A stretch of DNA of 64,000 bases, taken from NCBI GenBank assembly GCA_964019415.1, contig OZ025869.1:6334882-6398881 (forward strand), written 5' to 3'. A program made the position numbers and the translations under genes. Shown here piece after piece: positions 31,381 through 42,680 of the stretch; within the stretch, counting starts at the first letter, position 1; each line of letters begins with the position of its first letter. The notes below the pieces were generated by a model, which had not been told where the DNA came from, did not search any database, and saw only the letters and a list, made by a program, of their open reading frames with translations. This stretch comes from Ianthella basta. Its lineage: Eukaryota > Porifera > Demospongiae > Verongiida > Ianthellidae.

Positions 31381-32124
31381 GTCTCACAGTGCTACGCTGT
31401 CATTGTGTCGTCTCCCAACGGAAACTAGTTAAAACTTCTAACAACTGCTCAGTATAGCTACGTATAGCTACGTGCACAGTCTTACTTGGGGATCTGACGC
31501 TGAAGAGCCATCCAATCATGCTCCAATTGGTACCCAAAGGTAGTGGAAACATAAAAACGCACTGAGACGAACCTCCTCAGATCTTGCAAACCGTTGCACA
31601 AATCTTCAAGATGCAGACCTCTTGCTTAGACGACTCCTTTCACAATAACACCTCTGGATAAGCCATTTCTCACCATACACGTTGCTAAGTTACCTTTACT
31701 GTGATTGCATTTCATAACCGAGCTACAGACAAAACAAACAAAGCAGTGGGAATTTCCCTATCTTAACATATGCTAACCTTAACCGTGTGCTTACCATGGC
31801 TACACATGTGACTGGGCATTATGTGCACACGATTTGAGAGCCTGGATTGAGCAAAAATGCAGATGTTGTCCTTCCTGTCTGAAGCATTTATGAAGAAAAG
31901 CGTTCTTTGTTGCAGCAAGACGTCCACGTGTGGCTTGAAGAAGGTTACGCAGTCGTTTTTGAGGGTTTGTCTGAACGAGTCACAATATTGCCACTTGTTG
32001 CGCCCAGCAAAGCGGTTGTTTCACTATTGCTTTAACTAAACAGCTTTGCCATAGTTGGTGAGAAGGTTTCTTCATGGGATGAAGATAATAATGGTTAGTC
32101 AACTGAATTCTCTAGCTTCTTCAC
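31381..32124. other. Mostly non-coding; one possible exon
   Basis: At about 31915-32035 (plus) a frame reads DVHVWLEEGYAVVFEGLSER and VTILPLVAPSKAVVS. It could be the end of a small exon, but no splice sites or homologue support it. Otherwise nothing seen. Confidence 0.3.
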
Positions 32125-32532
32125 GTGGGCAAATGCTACACAAGGTTCCTATCTGGAGTTACATGTGCCCAATTTGCTGGTTTTGCCTGGGGGCAGGCCA
32201 ATCCAATACATGCACAACTTAATGCAGTCATTTGGCTGCATGTACCAAGTGAACATTCCCTCAGCTATGTTGGTGAGAAAACTGGTGCGACCAGCTTAGT
32301 CCAAAACATCTCTGGACCAATAGCTACACTGGTGCAAAACCAGATGACGCATTCAATTGAAACACATGCCAGGTTCTACAGAGTAATCACAGGGGCTACA
32401 GATGATGCAGTTGCTTTCTGTAGCATGAAGAAACTGCGGCAGCAGCAGAAACCAGGTTTACTGGTCACAGTAAAGAAGCCGTCTCCCTCATCCACAGAAG
32501 GTGAAACTGCCAGCTGTGGAGCACCCAGATAG
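32125..32532 (+). pseudogene. Tyrosine-recombinase C-terminal fragment
   Basis: The frame contains LVQNQMTHSIETHARFYRV followed by DAVAFCSMKKLRQQQ. A His followed by T-A/H-x-Y(Y) near the end of the catalytic domain, with ..HS.ET...YR, is typical of tyrosine recombinases, where the last Tyr attacks DNA. The Arg-containing N-terminal half is absent here but a version of it stands at 41010-41917. Moderate confidence; it may come from a Crypton-like element. Confidence 0.45.
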
Positions 32533-32767
32533 AGATGTAGATTCTCAAATAAGGAGGAAGAGCAGATCAAGTCTCACTTAGCAAAACAGCTATAAGTTCA
32601 CACATTATGTTGGCCACTCCACTTGGGCTACTCCAGTCCAATTTCACTGGCATTTTTGGTTTGGTAGGCAACTAGATAATGCTTGCAATCAGCCCAACCC
32701 TTAAAGATGTTCAAAATAGATTATTTCTTGCACCATTAATCTTCTTGTTCAAAGTAAAAATTTTAGT

Positions 32768-33248
32768 ATTTTGGGCCACTTTGACCCAAGTGGCCCATTT
32801 TCATTGGAAAGTGCTATAATTTCTTTCTTCTGGTAAAACAGATGTGGACCTTTTATGGTTTTATTTTGAATGTTTATGCACTCCATGGCTCATAGAATGA
32901 ATTTATGTATGTATGCCACTTAGTGACCCAAAATTGTTTCAAAGGACCATCGAAGCTATTTTTTATTAGTCTCATGTCAGCATCTTTCATGGCTTGAGTT
33001 TTCAGTAAAATAAATGGTCATAGTTGAGAAATAAAATATTGGGCCACAAGATGGGCCACTGTCAAAATATTGTGCCCAGAGACAGCAGCGAATGAAAATT
33101 GAACAATTCAACTGGACCATGGAAGTCTACATTTATCAAGAATTCTAACCCCACAAAAAGTTATTTTTGCTGCGCTGAATACAAAAAATGGGTCACTTTG
33201 ACCCAAACAAAACCATGAAAGTGGCCCAAAGTGACCCAATTTGAGGTT
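32768..33248. repeat. Repeats of GTGGCCCAAAGTGACCCAA-type motif
   Basis: GGGCCACTTTGACCCAAGTG at 32772 is nearly palindromic. Variants (GGGTCACTTTGACCC, GTGGCCCAAAGTGACCC, GGGCCACAAGATGGGCCACTG, TAGTGACCCAAA) recur six or more times in both orientations over 480 bp. No coding sequence was recognised. It could be a degenerate satellite or a decayed inverted-repeat element. Confidence 0.5.
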
Positions 33249-33651
33249 TGACTCTTCACATGGATGAGGCTAACTAAAATGGGGTTAAACTTTGTCAGGT
33301 GCACCGTTTGTTCGGTTCATCCCACTCAATAATCTCGACTGGGAAGAGTCTGTCTTCTCTCCTCCACTTGACAGGCCTCGGCAGTCTAAACATCTGTGGC
33401 ACATTCCTCTTCTGTCGCAATCGCAATTGCATGATCCAGAGAGACTAGCTATCCGCTTTCACACTCAATAAACCAAACAACTTTACACTTCTGTGAAACA
33501 GTAAAATACGGAGGGTAACGCGTGCGTGGAAACAGGACCAGCCACAGATGTCTAATTAGAAGCAATTAGAAGCAATTAGCGTTAGAACACCTCAAAGCAT
33601 TGCCAGAAGCAAAACAACCGCAACAACTTCATATGGACTATGGTTAATGCT

Positions 33652-33720
33652 CCACTGTGTAACAGCCTTTACTTGTTTCTGTACTTTTTGTGCCATCCAT
33701 ACATCCTTGCTATTTATAGT
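33652..33720. mobile_element. Partial MITE, relative of 19024-19226
   Basis: It shares AACAGCCTTTACTTGTTTCTGT, in pieces, TTTTTRTGCCA and ACATCCTTRC with the right arm of the 19.0 kb MITE. The other arm is missing. Confidence 0.55.
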
Positions 33721-34606
33721 TTCTGTACTCTTTATGGTCTGCAAGCTGTACATGCTAAGTGCCACTAGAGGACATGCAGGTTACAGTATATGATTCTATT
33801 TCTGTAACTTTTAAGCTCAAGGTGTCAGCTATCTTCTAGCTTCCGCACCAGCCCACCTAAGAGAGCTTAGAATCAGTGACCAAAAGTTAGCCAAGTACTA
33901 ATTAAAATGGCGGGATATGCATGTCTACGAATGACTTTGAAATGACACAAAGCTAAACTTCGACCTAAGCCCTTGTTTGGTTTGATTGCCGTAAAAGTGG
34001 CAAGAACTCTGATGGAACGGGGTTAAACTAAATGTTGCTTCTGCAAGGTTACTCACGCTACGCCTCTTCGTAATCCTACCATGTTTTGTGATGTTTTGTC
34101 CAGACGTGAAGGAGTATATCCAGGACAACAAAAATGTGCCTTATGTTTATTATAATAAGATGTCTAGCTGCATGCATCATCGATGCCCTTTCCATGCGGG
34201 TAAAAGAGAGATGGGAGAGCAGCTGCCCAAATAATAAGCATCATCTCAGTAATGTTTTAACAGTTACTGTACTCATGTGCCGTTAACTTTATTGCCCTGC
34301 AGTACACTATGCTCATATTATTTACTGTTTCATTTCATTATTATTATATCACCATCAAAGTTCATTTTTGGATTCAGTTATTGTACATCGAGACTGCAAA
34401 GTAAATGACTTGCAATACATAATAATTTTAGCGAGTTATTTTGACCGTAGATATAAGTAGTTTGATAGAGTGATGTCCTCTCTAGAAAGTCCTATCGCAT
34501 GAAGTTGCGAGTCTGCCCACACATTGAATCAATCAAAAGTGACCATCAACAAGCTCTTCCATACACCATTAATCCACTTCCTTTCTCATATTAACCATAG
34601 AAGCAC
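33721..34606. other. No gene recognised
   Basis: AT-rich, with no motif-bearing frames and no repeats shared with other parts of the window that I could see. Confidence 0.4.
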
Positions 34607-35200
34607 AATTAACTGCATGCAGCATTCCTTCAATTACTATATAGGTCCACCCACCTACAAGACTGCATATCGGGGAAGGTACCTGCAGGTGCTTCCTCTG
34701 GACCTCAGCGGTATCTGGATGACATTGAAGAGGCAAAGCTATAGTGAGATTCATTACTAGCAGTTCTGAAACTGGATACAGCTGCACCAAACGAGATAAT
34801 ATTTGTATGGTGCAAAGATTGTGCGACCACAAAGGCCTGCAATTGCAGGAATCTACTGGGTGGTGGACTTCCTTCCAGAAGTGGCAACTGACCCTTGCCA
34901 TGAGGCATGCTGAGAGCATTGCACACACCAGGGTCATTGCCTCTGAGAATGATGTTCTCGAGAAGTGTTACGACATGCGATATCCCAAAGTATATAATGC
35001 AAATACAAACAAGAGTGTCTTCTTCTTTACCTCTAATATATAGTTTCTGTATACTCTGCAATTTTGTGCGACTAGTGATTCAGGACTTTAGCTGCAGCTA
35101 CAGACGATGAAAGGGGCTTCTGGGGTTGTGGACCGTTAGCTATCCAGAGTACCCCACCACATCAAATGCTCTAATGAAGAGGGTGAGACTTATTAAGTCT
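34607..35200 (+). repeat. Repeat family R, copy B (Helitron empty site)
   Basis: Matches copy A from 23188 and copy C from 53013 onward, starting at AACTGCATGCAGCATTCC. At 34792-34815 it reads GAGATAATATTTGTATGGTG without interruption. In copy C the same place holds a 1.06 kb Helitron. Copy B lacks about 500 bp of copy C between GACGATGAAA and GGGGCTTCTGGGG. Coding frames are broken; protein unrecognised. Confidence 0.65.
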
Positions 35201-35643
35201 TGACCTGAAACGGCCCAGCTGCCTACCTCGAGTTCGCAAGCCTCTCCGGAGTGCAAAGAGAGTTCTCTGCCAAGTTCTTCAGCACCAAGGGGAACTGGAG
35301 AAGGTTCCACCATCACGTCTCTGAGAGAGGGGATAGCTGGTGACCCAACAGGAATCCCAGTGATGCCCCAGGGAGAGCCAAGAGAGGAATCCATGAATTC
35401 CTATTCTGATCTGGAAGAGTAAGTGCAGAAAGTCGACAACACTACCGCCGGCTATTGAGAGAGACCAACCTGGAAGGGAGAAGCGCAAAGTGGAATGGGG
35501 TTCACGTGGACAGCAAACAATGTGCAGCAATCAACAGATGGATGTGAGGAGTGAAACCCAAAACACCCTGGGAAGTGAACTGCATGGTGTATGCGGCAGC
35601 TTTTATCCTGTGACCCCAAAAATCTCCTCAGTTTGAAGTGAAG
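35201..35643. other. No gene recognised
   Basis: Possible decayed coding sequence (several open frames on both strands) continuing from family R. It shares GAGAGAGACCAACCTGGAAGGG and GAACAGCAAACAA-like strings with the end of copy C at 55120-55190. Confidence 0.35.
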
Positions 35644-35689
35644 GTACGGTAGGCACGAAAAAATGTTTCCACTTCGAAGCGAACTTTGC

Positions 35690-35995
35690 AAAAAAACTTC
35701 GCTCGAAGTTCGCTCCAACTTCGCTCGAAGTTTGCTCCAACTCCGCTCGAAGTTTGCTCCAACTTCGCTCGAAGTTCGCTCCAACTTCACTCAAAGTTTG
35801 TTTGCTTGAAGTTCGCTCCAACTTCGCTCGAAGTTCGCTGCAACTTGCTCGAAGTTTGCTCCAACTTCGCTCGAAGTTCGCTCCAACTTCGCTCGAAGTT
35901 CGCTCCAACTTCACTCAAAGTTCATTTGCTTAAAGTTCGCCCAACTTCGCTCGAAGTTCGCTGCAACTTGCTCGAAGTTCGCTCCAACTGCCACT
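35690..35995. repeat. Minisatellite array A (GAAGTTCGCTCCAACTTCGCTC)
   Basis: About a dozen units of 21-27 bp built from CTTCGCTCGAAGTT and CGCTCCAA. Each unit contains the palindrome CTTCGCTCGAAG. A second array of the same unit stands at the other end of the element. Confidence 0.85.
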
Positions 35996-35998
35996 ATT

Positions 35999-36671
35999 AT
36001 GGGAATTGGCAGCAAAAGTGACCTGAAGAAGAAGGAGAAGAAGGACATCCATGTAGAGAAAGATGATAAGGAATGTGATGAAAGTACACCACCAGCCAAG
36101 AAAAAAAAGACAATTGGAAGACATGAAGGAAAAGGGGAAAATGACAACTGAAGGCAAGAAGGAGAAGGGAAAAAAGAAGGTGACAATACTTTGTGTCACA
36201 GAGCCGTCTGACCTAGATGAGCAACATGGTGAGCCTTCACCAGTACCTGTTCAGAGCACTCCACCTGATTCCAATGAATCTGAGCCTACCATACTCGAAC
36301 AACCATTGGAAAGGATGCAGACAGTGCAAATGACTCTGCAAAGTGTTGAGAGCTATTTTAGTGAACAGTGTGCCATAATCTGCTGCTGATGTCATTGGTA
36401 CAAACAGCAAACTTCTGCAATCTGTAACCAAGGCTGGTCGCCTGGCAGTCAAACTAGCAAGAGACAGCTACTTTGGGGAAGATGTGATGTGCACGAGTAC
36501 TGTGTCTGGGCTTGACAAAGACAAATTGAAAGAAATCAAGGCACGGCTTTATGAAGTTTACCGCTTTGATAACCTGGTAGAGTTTGAGCCATTGTGGCAG
36601 AAGTGCCTTATTGCCATAGGCAAAGCCTGCCAAGGTTTGAGAGCAAAAGCTACCATATGCATCTCGTAAGT
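35999..36671 (+). pseudogene. BEN-domain gene, copy 3
   Basis: It starts ATG at 35999 (MGIGSKSDLKKKEKKDIHVE), a Lys-rich N-terminus. After a frame change come SDLDEQHGEPSPVPVQSTPP and LERMQTVQMTLQSVESYFSE. After another frame change the C-terminal domain reads AGRLAVKLARDSYFGEDVM, LDKDKLKEIKARLYEVY and LWQKCLIAIGKACQGLR, a good match to the BEN layout (LAxxLF..EE, LD..K...I...V, W..C..AI...CR). BEN domains bind DNA or chromatin proteins. Two frame changes; it lies inside the 2.5 kb TIR element and may be its cargo or its own gene. Confidence 0.6.
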
Positions 36672-36880
36672 ACACAAGTTTAACTCTCTGTATTTACAAC
36701 TACTGTGTGTAAGTATTATCTTTTATTCCCATGTAACACCAGTAAGCTCAGCTCTTTGTATATACACATGCATGCTTGTAATGTATTATATATCAGTATA
36801 ATATGCACATGTAGGATGGATGATGCAGTACATAACTGCAGATGTAAGTACATTAGTTCTGTTCACCAATATTATATCAG

Positions 36881-37874
36881 TTAATATCCAGTGGGTCCAC
36901 CTTCGCACTCGATCACTTTAGGCAATACTTTTGACAGGTGATTGATGTAGCGGCAACATTTTGTGGCGTCAACCGTTTCCCAAAAAAAGAATTCCTTGAA
37001 TGAGTTCTTCTTTGCTTCTTGGCTTTACCTCTTGCCTCAAATGCTCCTTCAGTTCATGCCAAAGATTCTCAATCGGGTTACAATCTGGAGACTCTGGTGG
37101 GGTACGCCACCAGTTGACTCCATTGTCAATGATAAACTGTTGTGACCGGGCAGATGTATGTTTGGGGTCGTTGTCTTGGATGAATCTGTGCCCATTCGAA
37201 TAAAGTTTCTTAATCATTGGCAAAAGTGCTTGCTCCAGTATGCCAGTGTAGGCAACTGCATCCATACATCCTTCAAAGATGCAAATTCCAGATCTGCCTT
37301 CCTTGCTAATAGCAGCCCACACGTGTACCTTACTTGGGTGCTTCGGTCTGGGCTTGTATCTGGGTTTCCGTCCTGACTTAGTACAGCAGAATCTCCGATG
37401 AGTCTCTATTTGAACTGTGGTTTCATCAGAGAAAATGGCATTCGAGAAGTCATCTCCTTTGTTTTTTCTAGCCCATTCCAGTCTTTTGTCCTTGTTGACC
37501 TCACGTATCATCTGGCAATATGCACTACCAAGGCGTGTCCACCCAAGCCCAGTTCGGCATTTAAGTGCAGTGGTTTCACACACATGATGGCCATTCTCTG
37601 CTAGCATTTTCTTTAGTTCCTTTGCTGTTGTCTCGTCGTCATCTGTCATTTTCTCATCAACCAATCTCCTCACTTCAGCAGCTATCTTTGATTTCCTACC
37701 TGAGCCCTCCTATCTGCCAATAGTACCACTTGCAATGTACAGAAGCTTCTGGATACCTTGCCTTGAGGCTGGTAGACCTTCCTGTGATAGGATTCTAGAT
37801 GTTGTAGGTGCCTCGCGTCCATCACAAGACAGAGAAACAATCCTCTGCCACTTGTACTCGCTGTAATTTGCCAT
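36881..37874 (-). pseudogene. Tc1/mariner DD34E transposase, nearly whole
   Basis: Starts ATG at 37874 (MANYSEYKWQRIVSLSC), then the helix-turn-helix SRILSQEGLPASRQGIQKLL and EGSGRKSKIAAEVRRLV. The catalytic core has AIFSDETTVQIETHRR, HVWAAISKEGRSGICIFEG, FIQDNDPKHTSARSQQF and SPDCNPIENLWHELK. Asp, Asp and Glu are spaced as DD34E. The C-terminus WETVDATKCCRYINHL and CEGGPTGY ends at TAA 36881-36883. Length is about 331 residues, full for the family. Two breaks: a TAG (37710-37712) where relatives have Arg, and one frame change at an A7 run (36982-36988). Being in a homopolymer, the latter could be a sequencing error. Confidence 0.9.
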
Positions 37875-37969
37875 ACGTAACTCTCACACAAAATCAACTG
37901 ACTCTTCTCCACTTGCAAAACGAAATACGCACCTGTACACAACGCATTCAGCTCCTAGCAACGCAGGTT

Positions 37970-38090
37970 CAACTTTGCTTGAAGTACACTCCAACTTCGC
38001 TTGAAGTTCGCTCCAACTTCGCTCCAACTTCGCTCCAAGTTCGCTCCAACTTTGCTCGAAGTTCGCTTGAAGTTCACGAAGAACGAACTT
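37970..38090. repeat. Minisatellite array B
   Basis: About five to six units of the same CTTCGCTCCAAGTTCGCTCCAA type as array A, next to the right terminal repeat of the 2.5 kb element. Confidence 0.8.
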
Positions 38091-38123
38091 CGCATGGTAA
38101 CATTTTTTCCGTGCCTACCGTAC

Positions 38124-38770
38124 AACGAGAGGCACGACAGTGTCCTCTCCAGGATCCATTCATTCCTCGCTTATCATCTGCCTCAAGGGATGAAGATACT
38201 GGCGGACCTACGTGTACACCTTCCCCCCAAGCATTGCCCTAACTGATGAAAGGCCAGACATCGTGCTCTGGAACAGCTCCACTGTCCACCTTGTGGAGCT
38301 GACAGTGCCATTCGAGTCTGGCCTGGAGGAAGCCTCGTCCCGCAAGCAGGCAAAGTACGAGGACCTGGTTGCCTGTTGCAGGGACAATGGGTTCGCAACC
38401 ACCCTCACCACTGTACAGGTGGGTTCAAGGGGGTTCCTGCACAGGGAGAGCTTAACCAAACTGTACCAACTGGTTAAGGCTCCCCTTAAGGACAAGGTGG
38501 CACTGGAGAAGGATGCGATCCAGAGGGCAATTGAGGGCTCAGTCCATATCTAGTGCCAATGCAACTGGCTGCAGTGACAGTCCCTGTCTATGTACAATTC
38601 AGTTTGACTATAACTACATGTTCTAATTTTTATCTTTTTCACACACTGCATGCCTATTTCCTATTAGGAGCCCCAACTTTTTAACTGTGCATGTTTTTCT
38701 TCAGAACATCCGCATATGGTGCAAGAGAAACTGGAGAGAAGACAACAGACTACCTTGACAACCTGCATGC
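38124..38770 (+). pseudogene. LINE A: restriction-like endonuclease end
   Basis: It reads RHDSVLSRIHSFLAYHLPQG, then after a frame change DERPDIVLWNSSTVHLVELT, then VPFESGLEEASSRKQAKYED and TVQVGSRGFLHRESLTKLY. RPDIV..(11-13)..ELTVPFE..K..KY matches the PD-(D/E)xK endonuclease at the C-terminus of R2/NeSL/Hero-type LINEs, which nicks target DNA for reverse transcription. The motif IWCKRNWRED recurs at 38713, marking the 3' end of the coding part. A (GA)n tail follows at 38970. The 5' part was lost at the junction with the TIR element. Confidence 0.7.
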
Positions 38771-38969
38771 TTAACTTTACCCTTACTCTCCACCTAAACT
38801 AACTGTAATTGCACGCCTGAATTGTATTTCTATCTATTGAGGTCCGACTTTAACTGTGCATGTTTGTCTTCAGAACATTCTTTTTGGCAGTGTCGGGTCA
38901 CCTCTACCCACCTGTCACCTTTAATGCATTCAAAACAAGTATGTACTTACCTGCAGTTTTGAATGAGAG

Positions 38970-38992
38970 AGAGAGAGAGAGAGAGGTGTTAA
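38970..38992. repeat. (GA)n run at the end of LINE A
   Basis: GAGAGAGAGAGAGAGAGAGAGG follows TTTTGAATGA. Comparable GA-rich tails end the other LINE copies (about 41020, 43650-43720 and 44003-44025), which suggests a microsatellite-type 3' tail for this family. Confidence 0.7.
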
Positions 38993-40990
38993 TAAAATGG
39001 TGGCTGGAGCCTAAAGTGCAGTGAGTGGAGTCTCCTAGTTTCTGGCTTCTAGGCTTAACCTTTGCTTTCTAGCCTAGCTACACCTGTGGTGTGTGACCCT
39101 TGGAACCTCTGGGGAGAGTCAGACGGAGTTTCCTTTGCCACTTGGCCAGTTAGAGGACTTCTGGTGTATTGTCACCTCAACATGGCCCAGTCAGCCACAT
39201 CTAAACAGTGCCCCTTCTGTAACAGAGTCTTTGTGAGGTTGGGAAACCGCCTCAAACATTGCCCAGAGCGACAAGGACAAGATCAAGACATCCAGAAGAC
39301 GGTAGTTAAGCATAGAAGAACACCCCCTGCCCCAAGTATGGTAAGATGTTTGAAAGGCTTGATACTCATCTGCGCAATAGTGTCACTGTCCCTGGTGGAT
39401 GCTACCCTAGTGACAAGCCAACAAAAGGTGAGGCTCTTCAGAGATGCTGTTTGCCTTCGCCTTACCTGGGACCTATCCCTTGCTGATCTCCCCATCTCAT
39501 GGGTTGAAAAGAACCTGGACACCCTGACAACGAGGTATCTGAAGCGTTGGACTGGCCAGGGTGGCCAAGTCTGCCAACACCTATCTGCCAAAGAGCAAAG
39601 GTGGCCTCCAGGTTCCATCTATTTCAACCATCTTCAAAAGGCTAAAGTGTGCCAAGGCAGTGTCCCTGATGTCCTCCAGAGGTCGACCCCCTAGTGCGTC
39701 ACTTGGCCTCACAGAAGACACTTGCTGAATGAAGCCTCTGCCCAGAGACAGGTCTTCAAGCCTTTCCAGCAGGTAGTTGAAGTGATGCAGGAGGACCCAG
39801 GAGCAAGTCAGAAGACCTTAGCAGCACGAGCAAAGGACAAGGTGACACAGATGGACTCCTCAGCCCATCTTCAGCACTGCAGGAGCCTCACAGTGCAAGG
39901 TCAGACTGCAAGACAGTTTTGAGGACAGAGCTGCAGAGTGTACTCACCTCACCAGGCCATGTGATGAGGTTTGCCTAAATGGTGTGACAGACACCCTCCC
40001 GCACAACCTGAACCTGAGCCTATGGGGGAAGAAGACAACAGCCAAGTGTCAGCTCTGCCCAGAGAGACAGACTCTTCATCATGTGTACTCACCTCACCAG
40101 ACCATGTGATGAGGTTTGCCTAAATGGTGTGACAGACACCCTCCCGCACAACCTGAACCTGAGCCTATGGGGGAAGAAGACGACAGCCAAGTGTCAGCTC
40201 TGCCCAGAGAGACAGACCCTTCATTCACCATGTGCTGAATCACTGCAGCATGGCTCCGGAGGGGCGGTGCTTACAACCAGCGGCATGACGCTGTTCTTGT
40301 ACTGCTGTACCAGTTTGTCACGAGCCACCTCCAACCTGGCTGCCAGGTGACAGCTGATTTACACGGACAACACTACTGCTCCCCGCAGGATGTGGCTACG
40401 ACAGACAGCAGGCCAGACATTGTCATCTGGAACGACCAAACTATCATCCTAATAGAGTTGACCATCCCTTTTGAGCCAGGCATGGACACTGCAGAGAGGA
40501 AGAGAGCCAGGTATGCCAATCTCCTGGCCAGATGCAGTACCACTCGCCAAGCCCACCTCACAACAATCGAGGTGGGGTCAAGAGGGTTCCTCAATGTTGC
40601 AAGCTTTGAAAAGCTGTACAGTCATTTACACCACACCAAGCAGAGGGAAAGAAGGGAGTTGGAAGCTGAGATTGTCCAGAAGGTCATTACAGAGTCCCAT
40701 GACATCTGGTGCAAGAGAAACTGGTTAGGCTAGAGGACATAATATTCTATTCCTTGTTTTTCTGTAAACTGACACTGCATGTTGCTTTCCTTTGTGTTAA
40801 CTGTGTTTTTCTGTTAATTAGCACTGCATGCCACTTTTTTGTATGTGAACTGTGCTTACTCATCTGTGTGCTAGGGCTAGGCCTTAACTGTGCTGTGTTT
40901 TTGTAGAACATATTGGCAGGGCCTAGACCACCCTAGCCCTCACTGGTCACCCATGTTTTTTACTTGCATGTGATCTTTGTACTCCATTCA
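38993..40990 (+). mobile_element. LINE B: zinc finger and endonuclease, no reverse transcriptase
   Basis: Starts after the GA run of LINE A. From 39182 a frame reads MAQSATSKQCPFCNRVFVRL and NRLKHCPERQGQD, a C2HC-type N-terminal zinc finger as in R2-like LINEs. Later frames hold HLTRPCDEVCLNGVTDTL and CQLCPERQTLHH, the Cys-rich knuckle before the endonuclease. From 40347 the endonuclease reads DSRPDIVIWNDQTIILIELT, IPFEPGMDTAERKRARYANL and EVGSRGFLNVASFEKLY to IWCKRNWLG and stop (40733). The span between zinc finger and knuckle is only about 0.7 kb and contains no reverse transcriptase motifs. Several frame changes. Confidence 0.7.
39938..40229. repeat. 145-bp tandem duplication inside LINE B
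   Basis: GTGTACTCACCTCACCAGRC begins copies at 39938 and 40083. Both run through the Cys-knuckle coding part to CTCTTCATCAT / CCTTCATTCAC. Only about three differences, so it is recent. Confidence 0.85.
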
Positions 40991-41009
40991 AGTTTAATTA
41001 TGGTGTCCA

Positions 41010-41917
41010 TTGTGCAGGAAAAAAAGAGAGAAAGAGCCACACTCCACCAAAGACCCTGTGTCGATTGGATCTCATAGGAAGGGTGGTTCTACAAGAGAGT
41101 TTGGTCAGCATCCCTTATCAGAGGGTGTGCTATTGGCATTTATTGAGTGGTTGGGGACAGTCGATGGAAAGAACAGAACACCCAAGCAGGCAACAGAGAT
41201 AGCCGTAGATGTGTCTAAGTTTTTACACTTTTGCAGCCAGGAGGCTGTGCAGATACTCTTCGTACACACCAGCAGAATTCAATTGCTACTTGACAACTCT
41301 GCAGACAGCGAAGCTCACCCCTGCTGGTATAGCAGTGAATTACTCAGAATGAAATCATTCCTGACCTTCTTACTCTCTGGCTCACACGTGACACTAAACA
41401 AGGATGAAAAGGAGAAATTACAGGACATGACTGCGAAGCTGAACAGTTGGCATTCGTACTTCTCCAAACTGAAGAACAAGGATGCAAAGGAAAGGAAAGC
41501 GAGAATTGGCGAGATTGTACAAAACATCGAGTGCATAGAGCCATGGTGGCAGCTGCAAAGGAAGAAACTTTGAAAGCGGAAGAATACACCTATTGTAGGA
41601 GATGCTTCCTTATGATGCAGATTCTTTACAGGAACAGCCAACGTCCAGGTGCTGTCACAAATATGACCTGTGAAGAAGCCACTAAGGTCGAGTGCTGTGT
41701 GGTGAAGGACAGGAGTTACCTTATTGTCCAAGTGGCTGACCACAAAACCAGCCTCACCTATGGGGTCGCCAAGCTAGTCATGGACGAAGAGGTGGCTGTG
41801 TGGTTCATCAATCTCTGCGATATTGTAAGGCCACAGAGAGGCTGGATGAATGCGGTGGCCCCCTTTTTTGTAACATTGAGTGGAAGCAGAGTAAATTCAG
41901 GGTCTCCACGAGTTTGA
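41010..41917 (+). pseudogene. Tyrosine-recombinase-like gene (N-terminal two thirds)
   Basis: It starts within the GA-rich tail of LINE B. Residues about 20-170 read SEGVLLAFIEWLGTVDGKNR, PKQATEIAVDVSKFLHFC and KSFLTFLLSG, an all-helical core-binding-type segment. After one frame change near 41575 it reads LMMQILYRNSQRPGAVTNMT, VADHKTSLTYGVAKLVM and IVRPQRGW. RPG followed by a K-T hairpin is the first half of the catalytic domain of Crypton-like tyrosine recombinases as I know them. The HxxR and Tyr parts are missing; a fragment of that kind stands at 32125. A partial copy lies at 21990. Confidence 0.5.
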
Positions 41918-42429
41918 GAGGCAAAAAGTTGAGTTTAGGGGAGTCTCCAATCCAGCTGTCTAGGCAAGCCTTTCAGCTTGCAACCTAGGTTTTTCAACAG
42001 TTTTCAACCTAGGGACTAGTCCGGCCAAAGTTGGTTGTCATCCTCAAGCTACTTTTGGAGTTACAAGCCTTCCAAGTTTCAACACCTATTTTTGCAAGTC
42101 GGAAGAGTGGACCCAGCCCCAGATAACTGCTGCTGCTTCTGCCACAAGGTTTTCAGATGTGTGGGAAACCATTACAAGAACTGTCCTGAATGCAATAGTC
42201 AAGACTACCAGCATCTCATGTCAGCAAAGACAATAGCCAAGAAGAGAAACGGTAAAGCAAAGAAGGTCCCTTGCCCAAAGTGTGATAAGCATTTTCTACG
42301 ACTACAAACACATTTGAGGAATAGTGCCACCTGCAAATCCATAGACGTGCCCCCAGCAGTCACTCTTCACACCACCCAGCCTCCATCATCCTACCTCACA
42401 CACCTACACATCCAAGTCACATGATACAT

Positions 42430-42680
42430 CTTTATCTGATCCATCATCTAGTTCTGCATCTCCATCTCCATCATCTAGTTCTGCATCTCCATCCATCATC
42501 TCCATCCATCATCTCCATCTCCATCATCTAGTTCTGCATCTCCATCTCCATCATCTAGTTCTGCATCTCTGTCTCCATCATCTAGTTCTGCATCTTCATC
42601 TCCATCATCTAGTTCTGCATCTCCGTCTCCATCATCTAGTTCTGCATCTCCATCTACATCATCTAGTTCTGTATCTCCAT
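42430..42680. repeat. Minisatellite, unit CATCTCCATCATCTAGTTCTG
   Basis: About nine units of roughly 27 bp (TCTAGTTCTGCATCTCCATC plus TCCATCA). On the minus strand the unit encodes an Asp-rich DDGDGDAEL repeat, but this is not a gene. Confidence 0.85.

Larger units (their letters stand above)
35644..38123. mobile_element. 2.5 kb TIR element with subterminal minisatellites
   Basis: The left end GTACGGTAGGCACGAAAAAA has its inverse (one change) at the right end, extending to about 38 bp with a GCGAAG inner part. Next to each end is an array of GAAGTTCGCTCCAACTTCGCTC-type units (35690-35995 and 37970-38090). Inside are a BEN-domain gene (35999-36671) and a Tc1 transposon (minus). Subterminal repeats inside TIRs are typical of cut-and-paste elements whose transposase binds repeated sites. 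No own transposase is recognised, and no clear target duplication was found. Confidence 0.65.

Noticed and set aside
35686-36021. Plus- and minus-strand frames across the GAAGTTCGCTC array
   Set aside because: All frames are open because the repeat lacks stops; no domain.
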